From positions 1-64,000 of the forward strand of contig JANLTP010000024.1 in assembly GCA_031363055.1 (NCBI GenBank): DNA of 64,000 bases, written 5' to 3'. A program made the position numbers and the translations under genes. The first letter of the stretch is position 1. Each line of letters opens with the position of its first letter. This DNA comes from JANLTP01 sp031363055 (GTDB lineage Bacteria; Pseudomonadota; Gammaproteobacteria; Burkholderiales; Burkholderiaceae_E). Of the stretch, positions 49,251 through 58,501 are shown one piece after another. The notes below the pieces were generated by a model. That model was not told where the DNA came from and ran no database searches. It worked only from the letters and a program-made list of their open reading frames with translations.

Positions 49251-50657
49251 ATGAGCCAGCTTCCCGCTGTATCCGGCCCGGCAAGTGGTCAATCGCCCGG
49301 GTTCCGTCCAGACGTCACCGCGCAATTGGCCAGGCGAGCGGTGACCCTTCGTTCCGCTGATTTTCCAGGCGACGTCATTCGCGTCGCGCGGCAGTGTTTC
49401 ATCGACTGGTTTGCCGTTACGTTGGCGGCACGGCATGACCCGCTGGTGGAAATCCTGTCGGCCGAGGCGCTCGATGAAGGCGGCCATGCGCTGGCCTCGT
49501 TGATCGGACGCGAACAGCGCGTCGGGCGATTGCAAGCGGCGCTTATCAATGGCGCAGCCAGCCATGCACTCGACTATGACGATGTCCATGGCGTGCTGCT
49601 TGGTCATCCGACGGTGACGCTGATACCGGCGTTGCTGGCGGCGGCGCAGGGTCGGCAGGTATCCGGGGCACGCTTGCTCGAGTCGTTTGTGGCCGGCTAC
49701 GAAACCTTGATTCGCATCGCCCGTCTGGTCAATCCGGCGCACTATGACCACGGCTTTCACTCCACCGGAACACTCGGTTCGTTCGGTTCTGCCGCCGCGT
49801 GTGCGCACCTGTTCGGGCTTGATGCGAACACGACCGCTAACGCCTTCGGCATTGCCGGTACCTCGACCAGCGGCCTCAAATCGATGTTCGGCACGATGTG
49901 CAAACCCATGCATGCGGGCTTGGCGGCACGTAACGGTTTGGCCGCAGTACGCTTGGCTGCGCGCGGCTTTGGTTCGCGCGGAGATGTGCTGGAGGCCGAG
50001 CAGGGATTTGCGAGTGCGTTGGGCGCAAGCTTCGATGCGCAGGCCGCGCTGGCCGATGCACCGCGCGGGTTTTACGTTATCGAGAATCTATTCAAGTATC
50101 ACGCCGCCTGTTATGGGACGCATGGTTCTATCGAGGCAACCCGATTGGCGCTTGGGGAACGGATTGGCGTGCAAACGAAACCCAATACCGACGGGCTGCG
50201 ATCGGTCCAGGTCAGGGCTTCGAAGCGCATGCAACGGGTCTGCGCGATTGCCAATCCGCAGACCGGCTTGGAGGCAAAATTCTCGGTGCGAGCGACCGTT
50301 GCGTTCGTGTTGGCCGGACTCGATACCGCTGGCATCAACAGTTATTCCGACGCGCTGGTTCGAAGCGAAACGGTGCGCAATTTCATTGAACGAATCCAGG
50401 TCGAATGGGTCGAGCAGGCCAGCGACATGTTGACCGAGGTCACGATTGACTTCGATGGCCAGCCGCGTGCGCAAGGCAGATTCGACCCGGGCATCGCCGA
50501 GCGCGATTTCGATCATCAGCAGAGCCGGGTTGAGGCCAAATTCAAGGCGCTGACGATACCGGAGATCGGCGAGACGCGTGCGCTGGCGCTGCTCGACGCT
50601 CTGAAACGGCTCGATGAGTTGGCATCGATCGATGAACTCATTGAGCTTGCGCGCTGA
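49251..50657 (+). CDS. MmgE/PrpD family protein
   Basis: A 468-residue member of the 2-methylcitrate dehydratase / aconitate decarboxylase family, with INGAASHALDYDDVHG, GHPTVTLIPALLA, GTLGSFGSAAA, SGLKSMFGTMCKPMHAG and YHAACYGTHG. It is likely a dehydratase, decarboxylase or isomerase of a small carboxylic acid. The start at 49251 follows a CGGAGG ribosome-binding site. It converges with the acyl-CoA dehydrogenase gene. Confidence 0.93.
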   Translation: MSQLPAVSGPASGQSPGFRPDVTAQLARRAVTLRSADFPGDVIRVARQCFIDWFAVTLAARHDPLVEILSAEALDEGGHALASLIGREQRVGRLQAALINGAASHALDYDDVHGVLLGHPTVTLIPALLAAAQGRQVSGARLLESFVAGYETLIRIARLVNPAHYDHGFHSTGTLGSFGSAAACAHLFGLDANTTANAFGIAGTSTSGLKSMFGTMCKPMHAGLAARNGLAAVRLAARGFGSRGDVLEAEQGFASALGASFDAQAALADAPRGFYVIENLFKYHAACYGTHGSIEATRLALGERIGVQTKPNTDGLRSVQVRASKRMQRVCAIANPQTGLEAKFSVRATVAFVLAGLDTAGINSYSDALVRSETVRNFIERIQVEWVEQASDMLTEVTIDFDGQPRAQGRFDPGIAERDFDHQQSRVEAKFKALTIPEIGETRALALLDALKRLDELASIDELIELAR

Positions 50658-50678
50658 ACAGCACCCGCCGGGATATCG

Positions 50679-51884
50679 CTAATACGATCTCGGTAATCCC
50701 AGCACATGTTCAGCAATATGTGCGAGCACCAGATTGTGCGAAACCGGCGCGATGCGCCCCAGCCGGGCCTCGCGCCAACGCCGTTCGACGTGATACTCCT
50801 TGGCGGCCGCAAATCCGCCGTGGGTCTGAAAGCAGGCTTCGGCGGCCGCCCAGTTGGCCTCGGAGGCCAGCAGACGCGACAGATTGGCGTCTTCACCGGT
50901 CTCCAGGCCGGCATCGAACAGGGACACTGCTTTTCGGACCATCAGGTCGGCCGCAATCATCTTCGAATAAGCGTCGGCAATCGGAAATTGTATGCCCTGG
51001 TTCTGGCCAATAGGGCGACCGAATACTTCGCGTTCATTGGCATATTTGACGGCGGTCTCGATGAACCAGCGCGCCGCACCGACCGATGAATGAGCGACCA
51101 GAATTCGTTCGGAATTCATGCCGCTCAAAATGTATTTGAAGCCCTTGCCTTCCTCGCCGACCAGACTGTTGGCCGGTATCTTGAGGTTATCGAAGAACAC
51201 CTCGTTGGTCTGATGATTGATAAAGGCCTTCAGCGGGCGAATCGTCATGCCATGGCCGACCGCCTCACGCATGTCGACCAGAAACACCGAGATACCGTCG
51301 GTTTTTTTTCTGACCGCCTCGCGTGGCGTGGTGCGGGCCAGCAGCAGCATGAGGTCGGACTGCCGAGCACGTGAGGTCCAGATTTTCTGGCCGTTGATGA
51401 CATAGTGATCGCCCTTGCGGACCGCGCTGGTGCGCAAGCTGGTGGTATCACTGCCACTGGTGGGTTCGGTAACACCAAATGCCTGCAAGCGCAATTTGCC
51501 AGCGGCCAGCTCGGGCAGGTAGCGCTGCTTCATCTCATCGCTGCCATGGCGCAACACACTGCCCATGGTGTACATCTGCGCGTGGATCATCGCCGAATTA
51601 CCGCCACCGGCCATGACTTCCTCCAGGATGACACCGGCGGCCCGAAAACTCAGGCCGGCGCCGCCATAGGATTCGGGAATCAAGGTGGCCAGGAAGCCCG
51701 CATCGGTCATGGTGTTGACGAAGGCATGCGGGTACTCGTCCTTCTCTTCCATGTCCAGCCAATAGTTCAGCGGATAGTCGGCGCAGATCCGCCGCACGGC
51801 GTGGCGAATTTCAGGCAGATCCTCGCCCAACGGAATGGTGATTTCGCTGGCTGTTTTGGGCTTCTCAGCCTGTGAGTGCTTCAT
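50679..51884 (-). CDS. acyl-CoA dehydrogenase
   Basis: A 401-residue FAD enzyme with AFGVTEPTSGSDTTSL, QKIWTSRARQSDLMLLLAR and FQTHGGFAAAKEYHVER. The last motif differs from the usual FEGT catalytic end: the C-terminal region reads RIAPVSHNLVLAHIAEHVL, as in acyl-CoA dehydrogenases acting on unusual acyl groups. It is the last gene of a ferredoxin-CoA transferase-dehydrogenase operon, 57 bases after the transferase. Confidence 0.93.
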   Translation of the reverse strand: MKHSQAEKPKTASEITIPLGEDLPEIRHAVRRICADYPLNYWLDMEEKDEYPHAFVNTMTDAGFLATLIPESYGGAGLSFRAAGVILEEVMAGGGNSAMIHAQMYTMGSVLRHGSDEMKQRYLPELAAGKLRLQAFGVTEPTSGSDTTSLRTSAVRKGDHYVINGQKIWTSRARQSDLMLLLARTTPREAVRKKTDGISVFLVDMREAVGHGMTIRPLKAFINHQTNEVFFDNLKIPANSLVGEEGKGFKYILSGMNSERILVAHSSVGAARWFIETAVKYANEREVFGRPIGQNQGIQFPIADAYSKMIAADLMVRKAVSLFDAGLETGEDANLSRLLASEANWAAAEACFQTHGGFAAAKEYHVERRWREARLGRIAPVSHNLVLAHIAEHVLGLPRSY

Positions 51885-51941
51885 GATTGCCTTTGAATTC
51901 TTGATGAGGACCTGTGAATGCTCATGACGTTCTGTGAATGT

Positions 51942-53096
51942 TCACGATGTCTTTCTGCTGAACGGCCCAAGCACTTCGTCGGTGTGTTCGCCGAGCCGTG
52001 GTGCACCCTGTCGAGGTTCTGGCCGAACATCGTCGATACTCAGCGGCAACATGACCTGCCGCAAGTTCACATGGCCAGCGACCTCTCGGATCATGCCGAG
52101 TGCGCGCGTTTGCTCATGTTCGACCATCTGCGCAATGTTCTGGACCGGCGCGCACGGCACACCCGCCACTTCAAGGGTCAATTCCCATTGGGCAGTGCTG
52201 CGCTGCGTGCTTCGCTCGGCGATCAGCGCGTTCAGAGCCGCGCGATGGCCAACACGAAGCGCATTGCTCGTGAAGCGCGCATCGTTGAGCCACTCGGGAT
52301 GGCCGAGCGCCGGGCAGAGCTTCTGAAACAGCCCATCATTGCCGGCACCAATGACCAGCCAGCCATCGTTGGTAGGAAATGCGCCATAGGGGGCAATGCC
52401 CGGGCTGCCGGAGCCCTGCGGTTGCGTGATCTCGCCGGACAGGATGTAGTTCGGCACGAAGTACATCATCCAACTGACCGAGGTCTCGAACAGCGAGGTG
52501 TCAACTACCGCACCTTCACCGGTTTCGCGGCGCTTGGCCAAGGCGCTGAGGATGCCGATCACCGACCATAGACCGGTACCCATGTCGATGATGGACGGCC
52601 CGACTCGCACGGGAGGGCGCCCAGGTTCACCGACCACGCTCATGATGCCGCCGAAGGCCTGCATCAGCGGATCGTAGCCGGGCCGATCCGATAACGGACC
52701 ACGCCGGCCGAAGGCGCCCAGATTGCAATAGATAAGCGACGGCTTGAGTGCTCGAAGCGTCGTGGCACCCAGCCCCAGCGCATCAACCTGGCCGGGCCGC
52801 AGATTCTGAATGACCACGTCGGCCCGCTCGACGATGTATCGCAGCAGGCGGTCGCGCTGAATCGGGTCGCGCAATTCGACGACGACTGAACGTTTACCGC
52901 GATTCAGCGAATGAAAGCCGGCACCGGCGCCATCGGCGAATGGTGGCCCCCATTTGCGCGCATCATCGCCTTCGGGTCGTTCGATCTTGACGACGTCAGC
53001 ACCGAGGTCGCTGAGAATCTGTCCCGCAAACGGCGCCGCGACGCTGCCACCGAGCTCGACGACCAGCAGTCCTTGCAGCGAGCCCTTTTGATGCAC
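51942..53096 (-). CDS. CaiB/BaiF family (class III) CoA-transferase
   Basis: A 384-residue protein with LQGLLVVELGGSVAAPFAGQ, LSDLGADVVKIERPEGDDAR, FHSLNRGKRSVVV and RPGYDPLMQAFGG. Family members move CoA between carboxylic acids. The conserved catalytic Asp position is occupied in IDMGTGLWSV. Upstream of the acyl-CoA dehydrogenase, it probably activates the acid that the dehydrogenase then oxidises. Confidence 0.94.
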   Translation of the reverse strand: MHQKGSLQGLLVVELGGSVAAPFAGQILSDLGADVVKIERPEGDDARKWGPPFADGAGAGFHSLNRGKRSVVVELRDPIQRDRLLRYIVERADVVIQNLRPGQVDALGLGATTLRALKPSLIYCNLGAFGRRGPLSDRPGYDPLMQAFGGIMSVVGEPGRPPVRVGPSIIDMGTGLWSVIGILSALAKRRETGEGAVVDTSLFETSVSWMMYFVPNYILSGEITQPQGSGSPGIAPYGAFPTNDGWLVIGAGNDGLFQKLCPALGHPEWLNDARFTSNALRVGHRAALNALIAERSTQRSTAQWELTLEVAGVPCAPVQNIAQMVEHEQTRALGMIREVAGHVNLRQVMLPLSIDDVRPEPRQGAPRLGEHTDEVLGPFSRKTS

Positions 53097-53113
53097 TGAA
53101 TTGATCGAGCCGA

Positions 53114-53434
53114 TCAGTGCTGCGCTTCGGGCATGCGAACCACCAGTCCGTCGAGTTCGGCAGTGACGGGAATCTGGCAGGCCAGCCGCGAGTTTTCCAG
53201 CGCTTCGGCGGTAAAACCGAGCATTTCAGTTTCACGCGCTTCGATCGCCGGGATTTTGCCCTGCCACGCCGGATCAACATAGACATGGCAGGTCGCACAG
53301 GCGCAGGCGCCGCCACAATCGGCATCGATACCGGGTAGGCCGTTGTCAATGGCACCGCGCATGACGGACAAGCCGATTGGCACGTCGACCGTATGCTGGC
53401 TGCCGTTGTGTTCGATGTAGGTGACCTTGGGCAT
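53114..53434 (-). CDS. [2Fe-2S] ferredoxin
   Basis: A 106-residue adrenodoxin/putidaredoxin-type ferredoxin. Cluster ligands are in DCGGACACATC and SRLACQIPV, and the N-terminus MPKVTYIEHNG is typical. It likely donates electrons to a P450 or ring-hydroxylating partner not present in this window. It is the first gene of the operon with the CoA-transferase and acyl-CoA dehydrogenase. Confidence 0.94.
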   Translation of the reverse strand: MPKVTYIEHNGSQHTVDVPIGLSVMRGAIDNGLPGIDADCGGACACATCHVYVDPAWQGKIPAIEARETEMLGFTAEALENSRLACQIPVTAELDGLVVRMPEAQH

Positions 53435-53558
53435 CGAATTTTCCTCTGATTTCCTCTGGTTTTAAGGGGACGACGTCAACTCGCGAGTTTCGCCGATACT
53501 CGTATTATTACGGAAAGCGATATTACGCTGCCTGCCGGACATGATAAATGAAGCCTGG

Positions 53559-53690
53559 TTGACATCCTCTCCGCCCTAAACGACAGAGATTCCTACGGCG
53601 CTACGCGATGTTCGGCGAGTCGCTTCGGTGGTTTCCTGCTTCATCGAGCGGCCTGACTGCACCCTCTCTCCGCAGGCTAACAAGCGGTAT
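53559..53690 (-). ncRNA. probable omega (re) RNA overlapping the tnpB 3' end
   Basis: In IS605-family elements the TnpB guide RNA runs from within the tnpB 3' end to the element's right end, with the guide taken from the flank. Here that would be this interval, with the guide starting at about 53558 and running downward. The hairpin near 53566-53590 supports the end. Boundaries are estimated, and expression is not shown by the sequence. Confidence 0.35.
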
Positions 53691-54583
53691 CCCCGCTCTA
53701 AAACATTGATCGCGCCAACCACATCGGCGTGATTTTCATAGCCGCAATCGACGCACGGGAATTTCGCCTGCGTCGGCCGATTCTCTTTTGCTATAGGGCC
53801 GCAGCACGGGCACTCCTGACTGGTGTGGTGCGGCGGCACCGCCAGCAACGTACCGCCGTTCCAAATCTGCTGGACTTTGGCTTTCGCCTTTTTCCAGTTG
53901 CTGCTGAACTTGACCTTGCGGCTCAAGCGGCGCTGGTAGCGTGCTAGCCGTTGCTGATGCTTCTTGAAGCTGTTGATGGGTGCAATAAAGCTCGCGTCGC
54001 TCAGGGTGGCGAATCGGGCGATGCCGACATCGATGCCGATAGCTGTCGTCGCCGAGGGCAGTGCTTGATCGAGTTCACGTTGCGTCTGAATCGATACAAA
54101 CCACTTGCCGCCCGACTGGCTCACCGTGACGTTGCGCAGCGCACCCTGCGTATCCCGACTGTTGCGGTAGCGTAGCCAGCCGAGCTTGGGCAAAAACAGG
54201 CGGTCGTTAGCCTGGTCTAGCTTGATCTGTTTCGGGTCCGGGTAGCGAAAGGTATCTCCGCCGCCCTTACGCTTGAAGCGCGGGAAGCCTGCGCGCTGGG
54301 CGAAGAAGTGCTTGAAGGCCTTCTCCAGATCCTTCAGGGCATGCTGCAACGGGTGGCACGGTGCGTCCTTGAGCCACGGCGTCTCCTGGCCATTGCGCCA
54401 GCCCGTCAGGTGCTTGGCCATGGCGACGTAGCCGATGAACTTCTGACCGGCCTCGTGGTTGTCCTTTTGCATCGCCAGTGCCTTGTTGTAGGCGAATCGG
54501 CAGGCACCGGCGAAGCGGCACATATCGCGCTGTTGTTCGCCGTTTGGCATCAGTTCGAATCGGTAGGCTTGTAGCCGCTGCAT
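53576..54583 (-). CDS. tnpB: TnpB (OrfB) lacking its central RuvC segment
   Basis: A 335-residue TnpB. The N-terminal HTH/OrfB_IS605 part (FRFAYNKALAMQKDN-like) and RuvC-I (IGIDVGIARFATL, Asp present) are normal. The zinc finger (CPCCG...CVDCGYEN) and RuvC-III (NHADVVGAINVL, Asp present) are also present. Between KAKAKVQQI and WNGGTLLAVPP about 70 residues normally found in the family are missing, in frame, removing the RuvC-II Glu (usual IEDL) and surrounding helices. DNA cleavage is therefore not expected. It may be a dead transposon gene, or a nuclease-dead TnpB-like protein that could still bind DNA. Confidence 0.88.
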   Translation of the reverse strand: MQRLQAYRFELMPNGEQQRDMCRFAGACRFAYNKALAMQKDNHEAGQKFIGYVAMAKHLTGWRNGQETPWLKDAPCHPLQHALKDLEKAFKHFFAQRAGFPRFKRKGGGDTFRYPDPKQIKLDQANDRLFLPKLGWLRYRNSRDTQGALRNVTVSQSGGKWFVSIQTQRELDQALPSATTAIGIDVGIARFATLSDASFIAPINSFKKHQQRLARYQRRLSRKVKFSSNWKKAKAKVQQIWNGGTLLAVPPHHTSQECPCCGPIAKENRPTQAKFPCVDCGYENHADVVGAINVLERGYRLLACGERVQSGRSMKQETTEATRRTSRSAVGISVV

Positions 54584-54604
54584 GCCTCAATTATAGTTTG
54601 GTCT

Positions 54605-55021
54605 ATGAACAATCACAATGATATTCGGCACGGCAGGCATTGCGTATTCCTCATGCAGGTTCATTTGGTCTTCGTGACGAAATATCGCCGCGAAGTCTTC
54701 ACGAAAGCCATCCTTGACGACCTGCGCCCGATACTTGCCAGCGTATGCGCGGACTTTGAAGCGGAGCTGGTGCAATTTGAGGGCGAAGATGACCACGTGC
54801 ACTTGCTGGTGAACTACCCGCCCAAGGTTGCGGTCTCCCATCTGGTCAATAGCCTGAAGGGTGTGTCCAGTCGGATGATTCGCAAGAATAACTATCCGAG
54901 TATCCGCAAGAAACTCTGGGGCGGTGCGTTATGGTCGCCTAGCTACTTTGCGGGAAGTTGTGGCGGCGCGCCCGTGGCCGTTATCCGGCAGTACATCGAG
55001 CAGCAGCAGGCGCCGCACTAA
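54605..55021 (+). CDS. tnpA: IS200-like Y1 transposase TnpA
   Basis: A 138-residue HUH single-strand transposase. The HUH motif is in EDDHVHLLVN, the catalytic Tyr in VIRQYIEQQ and the N-terminal strand in HLVFVTKYRREVF. Length is right for the family and all catalytic residues are visible, so the element may still move. It is divergent from tnpB, as in IS605. Confidence 0.92.
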   Translation: MNNHNDIRHGRHCVFLMQVHLVFVTKYRREVFTKAILDDLRPILASVCADFEAELVQFEGEDDHVHLLVNYPPKVAVSHLVNSLKGVSSRMIRKNNYPSIRKKLWGGALWSPSYFAGSCGGAPVAVIRQYIEQQQAPH

Positions 55022-55249
55022 AGTTAACGACAACGACGGCTTTGCCGCCAGTGCTCTTGACCCCGCCCTGAACAGCGAGGTTTGCCGCGCGCCAGGTCAG
55101 CAGGACGTGGAGGGACGAGACGCTGAGCTTCGATACTTCCGGGACGGAGATCTGCATGAAGTCGATTCTGTCGTGCTAATCAATCGGGCACCCGTAAGCT
55201 TCATCGACGCGAGCTTCAGTGCCAGTGCAGCCGCGTCGCTGAACGCGGC
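55022..55249. other. element end and unassigned sequence
   Basis: About 230 bases between tnpA and the Bug receptor stop. The first ~60 bases probably contain the left end of the element with its imperfect hairpin. The rest keeps an open frame on the plus strand, but I do not recognise any protein in it and treat it as noncoding. Confidence 0.4.
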
Positions 55250-56266
55250 CTATTGCCCCTCAAACCTGATCCCAAAGTCGGCCGACATCTTGCGCCAATG
55301 GGCAAGCTGGCCGTGGGCGAACTCGCGAAACTGCGCCGACGTCGGTGTCACGACTTCGCTGCCGGTTTCGGCCAACCAGGTGGCAAATTCGGGTTCCCGG
55401 ACCACTTTGATAATTTCACTGTTCAGGCGGTTGACGATCGCGGGCGGCGTTCCTGCTGGCACAAAAAGTCCGGTCCAGGAAATGGTGTCAAAACCGTCAT
55501 GGCCCATTTCGGTCATGGTCGCTAGTTGCGGGAACCGGGCGATACGATTGGGCGCGAGCACAGCAAGCGGGATCAACTTGCCAGGGACAATGTACTGCTT
55601 GTCGACCTCAGCCAGAAAACCGATGGTGATGTGAACCTGACCGCTGGCGGTGTCGAGCAGCATCGGTCCGGTACCTTTGTATGGAATGCTGCGAACCTGG
55701 ATTTTTGCGCTGCGTGCCAGCAACTCACATATAAAGTGCGCGCCACTACCGTGCCCCGAGGTCCCACACAACAACTGACCGGGTCTGGCTTTTGCCCATT
55801 CGATGAGTTCGGGCAAGGTCTTCACGCCGAGTCCCGAGTGAACGACCAGCACCGGATAGCCGAGGGTGAATTGAGCGACCGGTATGAAGTCGGCAACCGG
55901 ATCATAGCGAAGTGGCATGCCTAATGCCGGTGCCACGACCACTTCAGTGTTGCCGCCGAACAGCGCGGTGTAACCGTCAGGAGCTGATTTCGCGACGAAC
56001 TCGGCCGCAATCGTCGTCGTTGCGCCCGGACGATTTTCGACCAGAATCGGTTGTTTGAGCAATTCACCGATGCGCGCGCCAAACCGGCGTGCACGGATAT
56101 CGACCACGCCACCCGCTTGCGAGCCGACGACAAATTTGATCGGCCTATTTGGATACTCTTGAGCGCTCGCGCGAGTCGCGACAAGCAGTGTGACTGTAGC
56201 CGCTGCGAAGCTCAGCCAAGCAATCTTGCGGTGAAGTTTGTGGTGAAGCCAGTGCAATGGAACCAT
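55250..56266 (-). CDS. Bug/TctC family periplasmic solute-binding receptor
   Basis: A 338-residue protein with a long n-region, a signal sequence ending VATRASAQEYP, IKFVVGSQAGGVVDIRAR, ENRPGATTTIAAEF and RSIPYKGTGPML. The usual PFPPGG motif is altered to VGSQAGG, which may change ligand contacts. It is an orphan receptor adjacent to the IS605-type element. The ligand is unknown. Confidence 0.92.
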   Translation of the reverse strand: MVPLHWLHHKLHRKIAWLSFAAATVTLLVATRASAQEYPNRPIKFVVGSQAGGVVDIRARRFGARIGELLKQPILVENRPGATTTIAAEFVAKSAPDGYTALFGGNTEVVVAPALGMPLRYDPVADFIPVAQFTLGYPVLVVHSGLGVKTLPELIEWAKARPGQLLCGTSGHGSGAHFICELLARSAKIQVRSIPYKGTGPMLLDTASGQVHITIGFLAEVDKQYIVPGKLIPLAVLAPNRIARFPQLATMTEMGHDGFDTISWTGLFVPAGTPPAIVNRLNSEIIKVVREPEFATWLAETGSEVVTPTSAQFREFAHGQLAHWRKMSADFGIRFEGQ

Positions 56267-56452
56267 CGACTTTGTCTCCTGTGCATTGCCTCATTGGTCT
56301 TGACCGGGCAATAGCGGGAACTATACGCCGAGGTTTGCGCCTTGACACTGTCGAACTGAAATTCGGTTTGAAATTCAGCTCGATGTGATGCGCGGCGATC
56401 AAATATGGCTCGCGTATAGTATTCGCTCTTCATCGGAAAATTCAATCTAACT

Positions 56453-57397
56453 TTGGTACACAAACCCGCTTCCGCCGCGTGGGTTGGCACGATCAACTAT
56501 TTTCTGGCCAGTGTGTTCTGGGGCTTGAACATTCCGCTGACAGCATCGCTGCTGAAAACCATTGATCCGTTCTGGCTCTCGCCGATTCGTTATGTCATTG
56601 CCGCAACGGTGCTCGCGATATGGGTAGTCGGCACGCTCGGATTCTCGCAACTGCGCTCACCCGTGCCGATGCGCCGTGTGGCCGCACTCAGTCTTTGCGT
56701 GGCGGCATTTCTAACCTGCTTCAACCTCGGCTTGATGTACTCGGATTCGATCACGGCGGCGGCGGTCATGGCCGGATCACCCGTCTATGTCGCCGTCGTT
56801 TCAAGATTCATGATCAGCGCGAGGCTTGAGCGCGGTTTTGGGGGTGCGGCGCTTCTGACGATGGTCGGGGCGGGCATCGCCGTCTATGGTCGGGCCAGCG
56901 TCAGTACGAGTGTGAGTGCGAGTGCCAACGGACCGAACGTCGGACTGCACGGCGGTGAAGTCTTGCTGGTGATGTCGATCGCTTGCTGGACCGTTTATTC
57001 GATTCTGGCGCAGCGCTGGTTTCCGTCGGATGTCTCGCAATTGCGTCGCACCTTCCTGACGACGATCACTGCTTTGCCCTGGCTAGTCCTGTTGTGGGTC
57101 CTGGCGCGGCTGACGGGTTTGGTCGGTGAGCCCAATCTGCATCCAAACGGCGAAGCGCTGATCAATCTTTTGTTGACCGCCGTATTCGGTTCCGCACTCG
57201 CCGTCGTCGCCTGGAACAATGGCGTAGCGAAACTCGGCATCAACGCCGGCTCCGTATGGCAAAACATGGTGCCGGTTTTCGCGGTTGTGATCTCGGTGAT
57301 TTTCTTCGGACTGGTGCCCACTCTTGCTCAGGTGATTGGTGGGATCGTCGTGCTCTCGGGGGTGCTGTATTTGCAGTGGCGCAAGGTGCGCGGTTGA
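56453..57397 (+). CDS. EamA/DMT family transporter
   Basis: A 314-residue membrane protein with about ten helices and the two EamA repeats: FLASVFWGLNIPL and RYVIAATVLAIW in the first, then SIACWTVYSILAQRW and AVVAWNNGVAKLG in the second. Members export metabolites or drugs. The start codon appears to be TTG at 56453; no better in-frame start lies near, and no clear ribosome-binding site is seen. Confidence 0.88.
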   Translation: MVHKPASAAWVGTINYFLASVFWGLNIPLTASLLKTIDPFWLSPIRYVIAATVLAIWVVGTLGFSQLRSPVPMRRVAALSLCVAAFLTCFNLGLMYSDSITAAAVMAGSPVYVAVVSRFMISARLERGFGGAALLTMVGAGIAVYGRASVSTSVSASANGPNVGLHGGEVLLVMSIACWTVYSILAQRWFPSDVSQLRRTFLTTITALPWLVLLWVLARLTGLVGEPNLHPNGEALINLLLTAVFGSALAVVAWNNGVAKLGINAGSVWQNMVPVFAVVISVIFFGLVPTLAQVIGGIVVLSGVLYLQWRKVRG

Positions 57398-57582
57398 CCA
57401 ATGCGTACGCCCAGCGCCTGTAGTAGGATTGTGCGCAGCGACGAGAATCAACGAACAGCTAGATCGCAATCCAAAGAGTAGGAATGTATTTCAAGCTGCC
57501 CTTGATGTATTTCTAGCGGGTACTACAGGCCACCCTTACTACGGCCGTTTTCTTTACCCCGGTTAGCCTGCTCACACTTTCT

Positions 57583-58415
57583 GTGCTCTCAGTGCTTTCT
57601 GTGCCGCCTGCCAGCGCTCAAGAGCTCGTCGTGGCGATCGATAGGGACGAGATCGGTAGCGTGGTGCGCGGCCCCGAAGCCGGAGTCTGGGTGATCGCCC
57701 AGGCAGCGCGTCCAGCCAGGCCAGCAGTTGAATCTCGCGGCCGTGCCGGCGCCGAGTGCCGCCGCCGCAGCGCACTACCACTCGGCGGTCTACTGGTACT
57801 CGATGATGAATATTCCGCCGTTCAAATAGTTTGGCGATTGGACCGATCGAATCGCAAAGGGCGAGTTGCCCAAGGAAAAACCCGAGCGGCCGTCGGGGGT
57901 TGAACGCAACGTTGTCATTTCGTTGTGGGAATGGTCGACCGAGTACTCGTCGGATGAAATGCCAATTCTCGATCCGAAGACAATAAAGTACAACTTCCTC
58001 GACACCTGCTTCGCCACCCATCACCCCCAGTTCGGCTACGACGCCGACGACACCATCTGGTTCTCGGGCACGGGTCCGGTCGCCACGCGGTGGTGACATC
58101 GACAAGAACGGCGTGCTTTGGGGCTCAGGCTCGAACGGCACCTTGATCAGCTTCGATCGCCGCCAGTGCAAGAACTCGTTGAACGGCGCTAATGCCACTG
58201 GCAATCATTGCGCCGAAGGCTTCGCCTACTACAAGTATCCGGGGCCAGGCTTCGAAGGCTTCGAGAACACCAGCGCCGAAGCGAGTTACTACACCTGGGT
58301 CGATCACCACAACACCCTGGGCTTGGGCGAGAACATTCCAATCTCGACCGCCAATTTGAACGACGGCTTCGCCGCGCTGAAGGGCGGCAAGGGGTCGAAG
58401 CCGAGAGCCGTACAT
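57583..58415 (+). pseudogene. remnant of a large secreted Cna-B/beta-propeller (NHL-like) protein
   Basis: Fragments in three frames follow the order of a family I recall from proteobacterial genomes as a secreted protein with a carboxypeptidase-regulatory-like domain and propeller, normally over 600 residues. Readable pieces are a signal peptide and IGSVVRGPEAGVWVIAQ, then PGQQLNLAAVPAPSAAAAAH, DWTDRIAKGELPKEKP and GVERNVVISLWEWSTE. Further on come ILDPKT, DTCFATHHPQFGYDADD, DKNGVLWGSGSNG and SYYTWVDHHNTLGLGENIP. Each junction omits a block, and several change frame; a TAG lies near 57830. The protein is not functional. Homology is from memory and unverified. Confidence 0.65.
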
Positions 58416-58463
58416 ATTCAGATTCGGCCTGATCCATTGGCAACGTGAGGCAACAGCCGCACG
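58416..58463 (-). pseudogene. second copy of an amidohydrolase gene 3' end
   Basis: These 48 bases align with 59586-59633, the end of the amidohydrolase pseudogene, with about eight mismatches. On the minus strand they read VRLLPHVANGSGRI-stop, against VRLVPRLANGSGRI-stop in the other copy. The two copies flank the alpha/beta hydrolase gene. It is a fragment of a homologous gene. Confidence 0.75.
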
Positions 58464-58501
58464 TCGCAGTTCAAGTACTGACCGGCACCCAGACTGGCAC
58501 T

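Larger units (their letters stand above)
53559..55080. mobile_element. IS200/IS605-family element with divergent tnpA and tnpB
   Basis: The element holds a Y1 transposase gene (tnpA, plus strand) and a tnpB gene (minus strand) starting 21 bases apart. The tnpB-side end carries the typical terminal sequence GAGGATGTCAA (minus strand, ending near 53559), with a 7-bp imperfect hairpin just inside. The other end is less certain; a CCCCGCC...GCGAGG imperfect hairpin at about 55061-55080 is the best candidate. It lies between the ferredoxin operon and a Bug receptor gene. No target-site duplication is expected for this family. Confidence 0.8.

Noticed and set aside
53559..55080. CRISPR array or Cas system near the TnpB gene
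   Set aside because: No direct repeats with regular spacers; the TnpB and TnpA pair and terminal hairpins define an IS605-type element.
57572..58204. 210-residue minus-strand frame in the pseudogene region
   Set aside because: The plus strand carries the recognisable propeller-protein blocks; the minus translation is Arg/Pro-rich shadow.
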